64,000 nt of DNA, taken from NCBI GenBank assembly GCA_900078775.1, contig LT549889.1, positions 992,001 through 1,056,000 on the forward strand. The letters are read 5' to 3'. Position numbers and translations under genes: made by a program. This stretch comes from Mycolicibacterium aurum (GTDB lineage Bacteria > Actinomycetota > Actinomycetes > Mycobacteriales > Mycobacteriaceae). Positions 41,614 to 52,453 of the stretch are shown piece after piece. The notes beneath the pieces were generated by a model. It saw only the letters and a program-made list of their open reading frames with translations. It had not been told where the DNA came from and made no database searches. Position 1 is the stretch's first letter, and every line of letters starts with the position of its first letter.

Positions 41614-43797
41614 CTAGGGCGATCGGTGTTTCGCCATCAGCGCGACCTGGTGGTCACGCACCGTATGGCCGGGCAGCGGCAGCGCGGTCCATCGGCCGTC
41701 GGACTGCAGCTCCCAGCATCGGGTCGCGGGATCCATGGTGGATTCGAACATCTCGTCCAGTTGCGCGGTGAGCCGCGGATCCTTGACCTGAGCCATCACT
41801 TCCACCCGACGGTCGAGATTGCGGTGCATCATGTCCGCACTGCCGATCCAGAATTCGTTGATGGCGTTGAAATGGATGATCCGGGAATGTTCCAGAAAAC
41901 GGCCGAGGATCGAGCGCACCACGATGCTCTCGGACAGCCCGGGGTGGCCGGGGCGCAGCGCGCAGATTCCGCGCACCACCACCTCCACGCGCACTCCGGC
42001 GGCCGAGGCCCGGTACAGCGCGTCGATCACCTGCTCGTCGACCAGAGCGTTGGCCTTCAGCCGGATTCGCCCGTTGCCGCGCTCCCGGTGCGCCGCGGCC
42101 TCCCGCTCGATGCGCTCGATGATGCCGCGACGCACACCGAGCGGGGCGACCAGCAGGTTGCGGTAGGACTCCTTGCGGGAGTACCCGGTCAGCGAGTTGA
42201 ACAGGTCGGTCAGGTCCGCTCCGATGTCGGGTGAGGTGGTCAGCAGGCCGACATCCTCATACAGCCGAGCGGTTTTCGGGTTGTAGTTGCCGGTACCGAT
42301 ATGGCAGTACCGCCGTATGGCCGATCCCTCGCGGCGCACCACCAGCGCGGTCTTGCAGTGCGTCTTCAATCCGATGAGCCCGTACACCACGTGTACACCG
42401 GCCTGCTCCAGTTTGCGGGCCCACTTGATGTTGGCCTGCTCGTCGAAGCGCGCTTTGATCTCCACGAGCGCCACCACCTGCTTACCGGCCTCGGCGGCGT
42501 CGATCAGCGCATTGACAATGGGGGAGTCACCGGAGGTGCGGTACAGAGTCTGCTTGATCGCCAGCACGTTCGGGTCCGCGGCGGCCTGCTCGATGAACCG
42601 CTGCACCGTGGTGGAGAACGAGTCGTACGGGTGGTGCACCAGCACATCGCCGTCACGCAGGGTGGCGAAAATACTCTTCGGGGTCTCGCGCTCACCGAAC
42701 GCGGCCGGGGTGGCGGGCACGAACGGCCGGTCCTTCAGATCGGGCCGGTCCACCCCGTAGATCTGCCACAGTGACGAAAGGTCGAGCAGGCCGGGCACCT
42801 CGATCACATCACCGGGGTGCACGTCGAGTTCGCGCAACAGCAGCTCGAGCATGTTCTCGGTCATGTCGTCGGCGACCTCGAGGCGCACCGGTGACCCGAA
42901 GCGCCGCCGCGCCAGTTCCCGCTCCAACGCCTGCAGCAGATCCTCGTCGCGGTCCTCGGCGACTTCGAAGTCCGCATTGCGGGTGATGCGGAATGCGTGC
43001 TGCTCCACGATCTCCAGACCGGGGAACAGCACCGACAGGTAGGCGCCGATCAGCTCCTCCAGCGGCAGGAAGCGCACCGGGCCCGGGCTGCCGTCCGCGG
43101 TCGCCCGCCGCGGCAGCTCCACGAACCGGTCCACGTTGTCGGGCACCTTGACTCGGGCGAAGTGCTGGGTGCCGTCGTCGGGGTGGCGCACCGTGATGGC
43201 CAGGTTCAGGCTCAGGCCGCTGACGAACGGGAACGGGTGCGCCGGGTCCACCGCCAACGGCGTCAGCACCGGGAACACCTGCTCATTGAAATAGGTGGCC
43301 AGCGCCGCGTGCTCGTCCTGTTCCAACTCGGACCAGCTGACGATGAGGATGCCCTTCTCGGCCAGCGCGGGGCGCACCGATTCCCGGAACACCTGCGCAT
43401 GCCGACTGGAGATCTGCTGGGTGCGCTCGCCGATGCGGCGCAACTGTTCCCGCGGCGACAGGTCGTCGGCCGACCGCACCGACAGGCCCATCTCGTCACG
43501 GCGTTTCAGGCCGGCCACCCGCACCATGTAGAACTCATCGAGATTGGAAGAGAAGATGGCCAGGAACTTGGCCCGCTCCAGCAGCGGCAGCGAGGTGTCG
43601 GCGGCCAGCGCGAGCACCCGGGCGTTGAAGTCCAGCCAGCTCAGCTCGCGGTTGAGATAACGATCTTCGGGAAGGGCGTCCTCGACGGCGGCGGCGGTGG
43701 CCGCCGGCGGCGCATCGGGTGCCGGGTGGTCGGCAGCGTCCACACCGTTCTTCGCCGTCCGGTCGGCGTCGGTAGTCGTCGTCTCGGCGTCCGTCAT
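41614..43797 (-). CDS. ppk: Polyphosphate kinase PPK1
   Basis: A 727-residue PPK1 that reversibly makes inorganic polyphosphate from ATP. All four domains are present: N ([20 protein letters not shown]), head ([19 protein letters not shown]) and two phospholipase-D-like C domains with the autophosphorylated His expected in [20 protein letters not shown] and the second His in [27 protein letters not shown] low-complexity N-terminal 35 residues (Thr/Asp/Ala) is typical of actinobacteria. ATG 43797. It lies between fbiD/cofC and mutT1 on the same strand. PPK1 is linked to stress survival and the stringent response. Confidence 0.97.
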   Translation of the reverse strand: MTDAETTTTDADRTAKNGVDAADHPAPDAPPAATAAAVEDALPEDRYLNRELSWLDFNARVLALAADTSLPLLERAKFLAIFSSNLDEFYMVRVAGLKRRDEMGLSVRSADDLSPREQLRRIGERTQQISSRHAQVFRESVRPALAEKGILIVSWSELEQDEHAALATYFNEQVFPVLTPLAVDPAHPFPFVSGLSLNLAITVRHPDDGTQHFARVKVPDNVDRFVELPRRATADGSPGPVRFLPLEELIGAYLSVLFPGLEIVEQHAFRITRNADFEVAEDRDEDLLQALERELARRRFGSPVRLEVADDMTENMLELLLRELDVHPGDVIEVPGLLDLSSLWQIYGVDRPDLKDRPFVPATPAAFGERETPKSIFATLRDGDVLVHHPYDSFSTTVQRFIEQAAADPNVLAIKQTLYRTSGDSPIVNALIDAAEAGKQVVALVEIKARFDEQANIKWARKLEQAGVHVVYGLIGLKTHCKTALVVRREGSAIRRYCHIGTGNYNPKTARLYEDVGLLTTSPDIGADLTDLFNSLTGYSRKESYRNLLVAPLGVRRGIIERIEREAAAHRERGNGRIRLKANALVDEQVIDALYRASAAGVRVEVVVRGICALRPGHPGLSESIVVRSILGRFLEHSRIIHFNAINEFWIGSADMMHRNLDRRVEVMAQVKDPRLTAQLDEMFESTMDPATRCWELQSDGRWTALPLPGHTVRDHQVALMAKHRSP

Positions 43798-43836
43798 GAG
43801 TTGATCATTGCGTATCGGCAGCGTGCTTACCAGTGC

Positions 43837-45539
<1,703 letters not shown>

Positions 45540-45557
45540 CCGCAAAGGGGGTACCCC

Positions 45558-46658
45558 ATGGACGGCTACGGCGACTCCACCCGCACCGTGAACGCTGTTG
45601 GTGCGCATAGCATTCCGGGAACGCCGGTGTCCCCGGTGCCGATCCCGGCCTCGGCGTATCACCTGTCCCCGGACGAGTCCGAACCGCTGGACACTTACGG
45701 CCGCGCCTCGAATCCGACGTGGCGGCAGCTGGAATCCGCGCTCGCCGAACTGGAGGGCGCTGCCTCGGCGCTGACCTTCGGCTCCGGCATGGGGGCGATC
45801 AGTGCCGCGCTGCGGGTGCTCACCAAGCCGGGCAGCACACTGGTGGTCCCCGCCGACGGCTACTACCAGGTGCGCCGCTACGCCGCCGAATACCTGGCCC
45901 CACTGGGCGTCACCGTGATGGAGGCCACCGCCGCGCAGATGTGCGAGGCCGCCGCGCATGCCGATGTGGTGCTCGCCGAGACGCCGGTCAACCCGACCCT
46001 GGACGTGGTGGATCTGCACCGGCTGGCCACCATCTGCCGGTCGCGGCGGTCCACCCTGATCGTGGACAACACCGCGGCCACCCCGCTGGGTCTGCAACCG
46101 CTGTCACTGGGCGCCGACCTGGTGGTCGCCAGCGCCACGAAATCGCTGGCCGGGCACAGCGATCTGCTGGCCGGGTACGTGGCGGGCAGCCACCCGGAGT
46201 TGATGGCCGCCATCGAGCGGGACCGGCTGCTCACCGGTCCGGTGCTGGGCGCGTTCGAGGCCTGGTTGGTGCTGCGCAGTCTGGGCAGCGCCGGCCTGCG
46301 CATCGACCGGCAGTGCCGCAACGCGCACGCCGTCGCACTGATGCTGCGTGATCACCCGGTGGTGCGCTCGGTGCGCTACCCGGGACTGCCGCAGGATCCG
46401 TCGTATCCGGTGGCGGTGGAGCAGATGCGCCGCTTCGGTGGTCTGGTCGCGGTCGAACTCGCCGACGCCGACGCCGTGCACCGGCTGGTCGAGCGCAGCA
46501 CCCTGTTGGTCGCGGCGACCAGCTTCGGCGGGATCCACACCTGCGTCGACCGCCGCGCGCGCTGGGGTGACCCGGTGCCGGACGGGTTTGCCAGGATCTC
46601 GTTGGGCATCGAGGACACCGACGACATCGTCGCCGACATCGAGCGCGCCCTCACCTGA
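45558..46658 (+). CDS. Cystathionine gamma-lyase/synthase family PLP enzyme
   Basis: A 366-residue Cys/Met-metabolism PLP-dependent enzyme. The PLP-Lys is in VVASATKSLAGHSDLLAGYV, the cofactor-binding Asp in TLIVDNTAATPLGLQPLSLG, and the phosphate loop is GSGMGAISAALRV. The end FARISLGIEDTDDIVADIERAL is typical. Sequence alone does not separate cystathionine gamma-lyase from gamma-synthase or related sulfhydrylases. ATG 45558 follows AAGGGGG. It lies between gpsA and ddlA, a location not obviously linked to sulfur metabolism. Confidence 0.85.
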   Translation: MDGYGDSTRTVNAVGAHSIPGTPVSPVPIPASAYHLSPDESEPLDTYGRASNPTWRQLESALAELEGAASALTFGSGMGAISAALRVLTKPGSTLVVPADGYYQVRRYAAEYLAPLGVTVMEATAAQMCEAAAHADVVLAETPVNPTLDVVDLHRLATICRSRRSTLIVDNTAATPLGLQPLSLGADLVVASATKSLAGHSDLLAGYVAGSHPELMAAIERDRLLTGPVLGAFEAWLVLRSLGSAGLRIDRQCRNAHAVALMLRDHPVVRSVRYPGLPQDPSYPVAVEQMRRFGGLVAVELADADAVHRLVERSTLLVAATSFGGIHTCVDRRARWGDPVPDGFARISLGIEDTDDIVADIERALT

Positions 46659-46698
46659 CAAGCCGGGCCGCGGCCGCAGCCGGTAGCCTCTGCAGGTT

Positions 46699-47802
46699 GT
46701 GAATGCGCGTACCCGAGTCGCCGTCGTTTACGGCGGACGCAGCTCCGAGCACGGGATTTCGTGCGTTTCCGCAGGGAGCATCCTGCGCAATCTGGACCCG
46801 CAGCGGTTCGAAGTCGTCCCCGTCGGCATCACCCCGGACGGCTCCTGGGTGCTCACCGACGGCCGTCCCGAGACGCTGGCGATCGCGGCCGGTGAGCTGC
46901 CCAACGTGACCGAGGACGCGGGCACCGCGCTTGCGCTGGCCGCCGACCCCGTGCGCCGCGGTGAACTGCTGTCGCTGGGGGAGGGCGCCGGGCAGGTGCT
47001 GGCCACCGTCGACGTGGTGTTCCCGGTACTGCACGGCCCGTACGGCGAGGACGGCACCATCCAGGGGCTGCTGGAACTGGCCGGGGTGCCCTATGTGGGG
47101 GCCGGCGTGCTGGCCAGCGCGACCGGCATGGACAAGGAGTTCACCAAGAAGCTGCTGGCGGCCGACGGGTTGCCGATCGGCGACCACGTGGTGCTGCGCG
47201 CCCGGCAGGAGACGCTGACGCTGGACGACCGGGAACGCCTGGGTCTTCCGGTGTTCGTCAAACCCGCCCGCGGCGGCTCCTCGATCGGGGTCAGCCGGGT
47301 CACCGCCTGGGATCAGCTCGACGCCGCCATCGCCGACGCCCGCCGGCACGACCCGAAGGTGATCGTGGAGGCCGCGGTGATCGGTCGTGAGCTGGAATGC
47401 GGGGTGTTGGAATTCCCGGACGGCCGCGTCGAGGCCAGCGAGATCGGTGAGATCCGGGTCGCCGGCGTGCGCGACCGCGAAGACAACTTCTACGACTTCG
47501 CCACCAAATACCTCGACGACGCCGCCGAACTCGACGTGCCCGCCAAGGTGGACGACGACATCGCCGACGAACTGCGGGCGCTGGCGGTACGCGCGTTCCG
47601 CGCCATCGACTGCCAGGGTCTGGCCCGGGTGGACTTCTTCCTCACCGAGGACGGGCCGGTGATCAACGAGATCAACACCATGCCCGGGTTCACCACCATC
47701 TCGATGTACCCGCGGATGTGGGCGGCCAGCGGGGTGGATTACCCGACGCTGCTGGCGACGATGGTCGACACCGCCCTCGCCCGCGGCATCGGCCTGCGCT
47801 GA
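46699..47802 (+). CDS. ddlA: D-alanine--D-alanine ligase
   Basis: A 367-residue ATP-grasp enzyme that joins two D-Ala for peptidoglycan precursors. [20 protein letters not shown] holds the N-terminal Glu of the D-Ala site, and [17 protein letters not shown] is the ATP-binding Lys region. [31 protein letters not shown] and the C-terminal ATP/Mg residues are intact. GTG 46699. Target of cycloserine in mycobacteria. The following gene is convergent. Confidence 0.97.
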   Translation: MNARTRVAVVYGGRSSEHGISCVSAGSILRNLDPQRFEVVPVGITPDGSWVLTDGRPETLAIAAGELPNVTEDAGTALALAADPVRRGELLSLGEGAGQVLATVDVVFPVLHGPYGEDGTIQGLLELAGVPYVGAGVLASATGMDKEFTKKLLAADGLPIGDHVVLRARQETLTLDDRERLGLPVFVKPARGGSSIGVSRVTAWDQLDAAIADARRHDPKVIVEAAVIGRELECGVLEFPDGRVEASEIGEIRVAGVRDREDNFYDFATKYLDDAAELDVPAKVDDDIADELRALAVRAFRAIDCQGLARVDFFLTEDGPVINEINTMPGFTTISMYPRMWAASGVDYPTLLATMVDTALARGIGLR

Positions 47803-47815
47803 CCCGCACGCAACG

Positions 47816-48364
47816 TCAGCGCGGCGGCCCGGGATCGAGCGGCTGGGCTCCGATGGTGCGTTCCAGCACCTTGGAGATCAGCTGGATCGGGGTGGGGCCC
47901 GACCCGGTGGGCAGCGTCAGCGCCACATAGACACCCCGGTCCACGGCATACCAGGTGCTGGCGCCCTGCGCGCTGACCTGGAACCACTGCACCGCGTCGA
48001 CGACCTGCAGCGGGGTGCCCACAACGAAGTCGGCAGGCCGTTCCAGCCCGCAGCGCAGGATGACCGGATCGGCCTCCGGCTCGGCCCGCCAGGCGGCGGC
48101 ACCGGCGGGCACCGGGTCCACGGCCTCGGCGCGGCGGTAATCGCCCAGCTGTTCGGGAAGCGCCGCCATCAGCGCCTGGCACTGCGGGCCCTCGGCGTCG
48201 GGGGCGGGTGCCGCGGCGATGGCCACCGGCCGGTCCGGTGGGGCGGCCTGGCGGGTGGCGGCGAAGGTCAGCACTACGATCACCGCGGCGACGGCCACTC
48301 CGACCGCGGCGATGATCAACGACCGGGGCGGTCCGTCGTGCTCGTCGGGCGTCACACCGGTCAC
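47816..48364 (-). CDS. DUF3515 family membrane-anchored protein (Rv2980-type)
   Basis: A 182-residue protein with one N-terminal helix (residues 17-38) and an extracytoplasmic domain with two cysteines (GPQCQALMAALP and VILRCGLERP) that may form a disulfide, and the DUF3515 core (WFQVSAQGASTWYAVDRGVYVALTLP). Function is unknown; it lies beside ddlA and thiL in mycobacteria. GTG 48364 is one base from the stop of the upstream AsnC-type gene, so the two are co-transcribed. Confidence 0.82.
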   Translation of the reverse strand: MTGVTPDEHDGPPRSLIIAAVGVAVAAVIVVLTFAATRQAAPPDRPVAIAAAPAPDAEGPQCQALMAALPEQLGDYRRAEAVDPVPAGAAAWRAEPEADPVILRCGLERPADFVVGTPLQVVDAVQWFQVSAQGASTWYAVDRGVYVALTLPTGSGPTPIQLISKVLERTIGAQPLDPGPPR

Positions 48365-48365
48365 T

Positions 48366-48623
48366 CTAGGTGTGCTGGGCCCCGGCGATCGGGCAGGTCG
48401 CGATGGGACACGTCAGGGTCCGGGTGATACCGGCGGCGCGCTGCACCGCGGGCACCACCTCACCGTGCAACCGGTCCGGGGTCTCGGCGCCGACGCGGGC
48501 CACCACGTCATAGGGGCCGGTCACGTATTCCGCCGAGTGCACTCCAGGCAGTTCGGCCAGCTGCTTCGCGACGACCTCGGCGCGGCCCACCTCGGTCTGA
48601 ATCAGCATGAATGCCTCTACCAC
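48366..48623 (-). CDS. Lrp/AsnC-type ligand-binding (RAM) domain protein without HTH
   Basis: An 85-residue protein made only of the Lrp/AsnC effector (RAM) domain: EAFMLIQTEVGRAEVVAKQLA, GVHSAEYVTGPYDVVARVGAE and GITRTLTCPIA. There is no DNA-binding HTH. Such stand-alone domains can bind amino acids or modulate full-length Lrp proteins. GTG 48623 has GGAGG eight bases upstream; a longer ATG at 48638 is possible but contains that ribosome site. The DUF3515 gene follows after one base. Confidence 0.8.
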   Translation of the reverse strand: MVEAFMLIQTEVGRAEVVAKQLAELPGVHSAEYVTGPYDVVARVGAETPDRLHGEVVPAVQRAAGITRTLTCPIATCPIAGAQHT

Positions 48624-48728
48624 TGCCAGTGCCTCCATTTCTGCTGCATAGACTCGGCGCCGCAGGGATCAAACGTACCGCAGGTCGCACCGGTGTTCAG
48701 GCCGGCTCCTGCCAGACAGGACGGTGAG

Positions 48729-49679
48729 ATGGCCGACAGTGAGCCGACGCTGGCACAGGTCGGGGAGTTCGGCGTCATCGACCGGATCGTGGCCGGGCGC
48801 CGGCAGCCGCCCGCGGTGACGCTCGGCCCGGGAGACGACGCCGCCGTCGTCACCGCCGCCGACGGCCGCACCGTGGTGTCCACCGACATGCTGGTCCAGG
48901 ACCGGCATTTCCGGCTGGACTGGTCCAGCCCGTACGACATCGGGCGTAAGGCGATCGCCCAGAACGCCGCGGACATCGAGGCGATGGGTGCCACCCCGAC
49001 GGCCTTCGTGGTGGCCTTCGGGGCGCCGCCGGAAACTCCGGCCGCGGCGGCTCAGGCCCTCTCGGACGGCATGTGGGACGAGGCGGCGCGCTGCGGCGCG
49101 GGCATCGCCGGCGGGGATATGGTCAGCGCCCCGCTGTGGGTGGTGTCGGTGACGGTGCTCGGTGACCTCGGTGGGCGCGCCCCGGTCCGCAGGGACGGTG
49201 CGCGCCCGGGGGACCAGCTGGCGGTGGCCGGCGACCTGGGGCGCTCGGGCGCCGGATACTCGTTGTGGCGCAATGGAATCGACGCCTACCCGGAGTTGCG
49301 GCAACAACATCTGGTGCCCAGATCGCCGTACGGGCAGGGCCGGGTCGCCGCCGACGCCGCAGCCACCGCGATGACCGATGTGTCCGACGGGCTGCTGGCC
49401 GATCTGGGGCACCTCGCCGCGGCTTCCGGGGTGCTGGTCGACGTGTCCAGGCAGGCCCTGCGCCGCGATCACGAAGCGCTGGCCGGCGCGGCCGCCGCCA
49501 CCGGCACGGACGCCTGGGACTGGGTGTTCGGCGGTGGGGAGGATCACGCTCTGGTCGCGACGTTCCCGGCCGCGGTGCCGGCCGGCTGGCGGGTGATCGG
49601 CCGGGTCCGCGACGGCGCCGCCGGGGTGGTGGTGGACGGCCGGGCGTGGCAGGGAAATCCGGGCTGGCAGTCCTACTGA
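48729..49679 (+). CDS. thiL: Thiamine-monophosphate kinase
   Basis: A 316-residue ThiL that phosphorylates thiamine monophosphate to the active diphosphate. The Mg/ATP motif is LGPGDDAAVV, STDMLVQDRHFRLDWSSPYDIGRKA is the conserved N-terminal region, and GISGGDMVSAP-equivalent GIAGGDMVSAPLW and DVSDGLLADLGHLA are visible. ATG 48729 gives MADSEPTLAQVGEF. ung follows after 27 bases and may be co-transcribed. Confidence 0.95.
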   Translation: MADSEPTLAQVGEFGVIDRIVAGRRQPPAVTLGPGDDAAVVTAADGRTVVSTDMLVQDRHFRLDWSSPYDIGRKAIAQNAADIEAMGATPTAFVVAFGAPPETPAAAAQALSDGMWDEAARCGAGIAGGDMVSAPLWVVSVTVLGDLGGRAPVRRDGARPGDQLAVAGDLGRSGAGYSLWRNGIDAYPELRQQHLVPRSPYGQGRVAADAAATAMTDVSDGLLADLGHLAAASGVLVDVSRQALRRDHEALAGAAAATGTDAWDWVFGGGEDHALVATFPAAVPAGWRVIGRVRDGAAGVVVDGRAWQGNPGWQSY

Positions 49680-49706
49680 CCCGGGGACGCGCTAGTTTTG
49701 GCGCTC

Positions 49707-50390
49707 GTGACACGACGCTCCCTGACCGACCTCATCGAACCCGGCTGGGCGCGCGCGCTCGAACCCGTCGCCACCCAGGTGGCCGAGATGGGGGAGTTCC
49801 TGCGCGCCGAACTGGCCGCCGGGCACCAGTATCTGCCGTCCGGGGAGAACGTCCTGCGGGCGTTCACCTTTCCGTTCGAGGAGGTGCGGGTGCTGATCGT
49901 CGGCCAGGATCCGTACCCGACGCCGGGGCATGCGGTCGGCCTGAGCTTCTCGGTGGCCCCGGATGTACGGCCGATCCCGCGCAGCCTGTCCAACATCTTC
50001 ACCGAATACGGTGACGATCTCGGCCACCCGACGCCGTCCACCGGGGACCTGAGCCCGTGGGCCGACCGCGGGGTGATGCTGCTCAACAGGGTGCTCACGG
50101 TGCGGCCGGGCACCCCGGCCTCGCACCGCCGCAAGGGCTGGGAGGCGGTCACCGAATGCGCGATCCGGGCACTGGTGGCGCGCCCGCAACCGTTGGTGGC
50201 GGTGCTGTGGGGACGCGATGCGCAGACGCTGAAGCCAATGCTGGCCGAGGGGGGATGCGCCGTCATCGAATCGGTGCATCCTTCGCCGTTGTCGGCGTCG
50301 CGGGGATTCTTCGGGTCAAAGCCGTTCAGCCGCGCCAACGAGTTGTTGACGCGGCTGGGGGCCGAACCGATCGATTGGCGCCTGCCCTGA
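49707..50390 (+). CDS. ung: Uracil-DNA glycosylase
   Basis: A 227-residue family-1 UDG that removes uracil from DNA. The catalytic Asp motif [17 protein letters not shown], the proline-rich loop and the [21 protein letters not shown] leucine loop are intact. GTG 49707 gives [14 protein letters not shown] and matches the conserved start; an upstream TTG at 49698 is less likely. It lies behind thiL and is convergent with rpmB. Confidence 0.97.
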   Translation: MTRRSLTDLIEPGWARALEPVATQVAEMGEFLRAELAAGHQYLPSGENVLRAFTFPFEEVRVLIVGQDPYPTPGHAVGLSFSVAPDVRPIPRSLSNIFTEYGDDLGHPTPSTGDLSPWADRGVMLLNRVLTVRPGTPASHRRKGWEAVTECAIRALVARPQPLVAVLWGRDAQTLKPMLAEGGCAVIESVHPSPLSASRGFFGSKPFSRANELLTRLGAEPIDWRLP

Positions 50391-50434
50391 TCGGGCGGGG
50401 CGGCGGGCGACCGCCACGCGGGCGCGGGGCGGAA

Positions 50435-50629
50435 CTAGCCGCGGCTGACCTTGCCGGCCTTTAGGCAGGAGGTGCACACGTTCATCCGCTGCTTGTTGCC
50501 GCCGGGGCGGGTCACGGCGTTGACGCTCTGGATGTTCGGGTTCCAGCGACGGCTGGTCCGACGGTGGGAATGCGACACCGACTTGCCGAAGCCGGGGCCC
50601 TTAGCGCAGATATCGCACACGGCAGCCAT
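50435..50629 (-). CDS. rpmB: 50S ribosomal protein L28 (Cys-containing form)
   Basis: A 64-residue L28. The zinc ligands are present as CDIC (residues 5-8) and CTSC (52-55), so this is the zinc-containing (C+) paralogue rather than the zinc-independent one found in Zur-regulated operons. The motifs [16 protein letters not shown] and [12 protein letters not shown] are typical. ATG 50629 is preceded by GAGGAGT. It is divergent from the FakA-like gene. Confidence 0.97.
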   Translation of the reverse strand: MAAVCDICAKGPGFGKSVSHSHRRTSRRWNPNIQSVNAVTRPGGNKQRMNVCTSCLKAGKVSRG

Positions 50630-50855
50630 GTCAGAACTCCTCGTTAATCAGTACTTGGGGGTCAACGACCACATGACGGGTGACCCGACAACCTGATCAG
50701 GATACCGGCCCGGGCAGTCGTTCTCCAAAACGGTGCCGTTGGTTCGCTCGCTGCGCTCGCTCATCTGTCCACAACCTGTGCAGCTGTGGCCGTTCTGTCG
50801 GCAGCGATGACTATTCTTGCGCGCACGGGCTGGTCCGAGCTGGAAGGGTGAATTG
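50630..50855. other. Divergent rpmB/FakA-like intergenic region
   Basis: This 226-base region contains a short degenerate repeat word near 50740 (GCTCGCTGCGCTCGCTC) similar to the gatC-gatA spacer, and an AT-rich stretch GACTATTCTTGCG near 50810 that may be the -10 region of the FakA-like gene. No further gene or RNA structure could be supported. Confidence 0.4.
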
Positions 50856-52451
50856 ATGTCGGCTGCGCGGCTCGATGCACCCGCGTTCCGGCGTTGGGCC
50901 CACACCGCCGTCGGCCAGCTCATCATCCACACCGACGAGATCAACCGGCTCAATGTCTTCCCCGTCGCGGATTCGGACACCGGCACCAACATGCTGTTCA
51001 CCATGCGCTCGGCGGTGGCCGCGCTGGACGGCCGCGAGGATCTGGACCTGCCCGCGCTGACGGCCTGCCTGGCCGACGGTGCGCTGCGCGGGGCGCGCGG
51101 CAACTCCGGGGTGATCCTGTCCCAGATCCTGCGCGGGTTCGCCGACCTCGTCGCGGACCGGCGGACCACCGAGATCGACGGGCCGGCCTTCGCCGCCGCG
51201 CTGCACCGCGCCGAGGGTCTGGTGGTGGCCTCGATGGGGGAGCCGGTGCCGGGCACGATCATCTCGGTGCTGGGCGCGGCCGCCGAAGCGGCCGACAAGA
51301 TCTCCGACGGCGCCGACATCGCGACCGTCACCGAGTCGGCGGCGACCGCGGCGGTGGCCGCCTTGGAGCGCACCCCCGATCAGCTCGAGGTCCTGGCCGA
51401 GGCCGGGGTGGTGGATGCGGGCGGGCGCGGGCTGCTGGTCCTGCTGGACGCGCTGACCGCGACGCTGGTCGGCACCGCGCCGCGGCGCGAGACCTACGAA
51501 CGCGCCGGCCAGCCCGTCGAGCCGATGGTCACCGCTTCCGCACCCCCGCAGTTCGAGGTGATGTATCTGCTGAGCGGCTGCCGGCCCGACGCCATCGACG
51601 GGCTGCGTACCGCACTGGACGCGCTGGGCGACTCGGTGGCGATCACCGCCGGCTGCGGCGGCACCCACTCGGTGCACGTGCACACCGACAACGCCGGCGG
51701 TGCCGTGGAGGCGGGCCTGGCGCGCGGCACCCTCGGCGGCATCCAGATCACGGTGCTCACCGGTGCCCGCCCGGCGGCCCAGGCCGGCCGGGACCGGGCG
51801 GTGCTTGCGGTGGTCGACGGGGACGGTGCGGCAACGTTGTTCGCCGGTGAGGGCGCGCACGTGCTGCGCCCCGCGGACGGGTCCCCGATCAGTGCCCAGC
51901 AGCTGCTGCGCGCCCTGGTGGAGGCCGACGCCGCGCAGATCATGGTGTTGCCCAACGGTTTCATCGCCGCCGAGGAGTTGGTCGCCGGTTGCACCGCGGC
52001 CACCGGCTGGGGTATCGACGTGGTGCCGGTGCCCGCCGGGTCGATGGTGCAGGGCCTGGCCGCACTGGCCGTACACGATCCGGCCCGCCAGGGCGTCGAC
52101 GACGGCTACACCATGGCGCGCGCCGCCGCGGCCGCCCGGCACGGCTCGGTGCGGGTGGCCACCGAGGAGGCGCTGACCTGGGCGGGTTCCTGCAAACCCG
52201 GTGACGGACTGGGCATCGCGGGCGACGAGGTGTTGATCGTGGGCCGCGATGTGGCCGCCGCCGGGGCCGGTCTGATCGATCTGTTGCTCGCCGCCGGCGG
52301 TGAACTGGTCACCGTGCTGATCGGCGCCGGTATCGATGAGAAAGTGGGCGAACGTTTGCGAGACCATGTGCGGCAACGGCATCTGGGTGCCGAACTGGTC
52401 AGTTACCGCACCGACCACCGTGGTGACGCCCTGCTGATCGGGGTGGAGTAG
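50856..52451 (+). CDS. DAK2 (DhaL)-domain kinase, FakA-like
   Basis: A 531-residue protein. The N-terminal DhaL domain has the metal/ATP motif NVFPVADSDTGTNMLFTM and GARGNSGVILSQILRGF. The middle and C-terminal parts (GCGGTHSVHVHTDNAGGAVE, MVLPNGFIAAEELVAGC, IGAGIDEKVGERL) match the FakA family, whose partner FakB presents fatty acids for phosphorylation; no FakB gene is in this window. In M. tuberculosis this region is annotated as two adjacent ORFs; here it is one continuous gene. ATG 50856; recG follows after two bases. Confidence 0.88.
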   Translation: MSAARLDAPAFRRWAHTAVGQLIIHTDEINRLNVFPVADSDTGTNMLFTMRSAVAALDGREDLDLPALTACLADGALRGARGNSGVILSQILRGFADLVADRRTTEIDGPAFAAALHRAEGLVVASMGEPVPGTIISVLGAAAEAADKISDGADIATVTESAATAAVAALERTPDQLEVLAEAGVVDAGGRGLLVLLDALTATLVGTAPRRETYERAGQPVEPMVTASAPPQFEVMYLLSGCRPDAIDGLRTALDALGDSVAITAGCGGTHSVHVHTDNAGGAVEAGLARGTLGGIQITVLTGARPAAQAGRDRAVLAVVDGDGAATLFAGEGAHVLRPADGSPISAQQLLRALVEADAAQIMVLPNGFIAAEELVAGCTAATGWGIDVVPVPAGSMVQGLAALAVHDPARQGVDDGYTMARAAAAARHGSVRVATEEALTWAGSCKPGDGLGIAGDEVLIVGRDVAAAGAGLIDLLLAAGGELVTVLIGAGIDEKVGERLRDHVRQRHLGAELVSYRTDHRGDALLIGVE

Positions 52452-52453
52452 CC

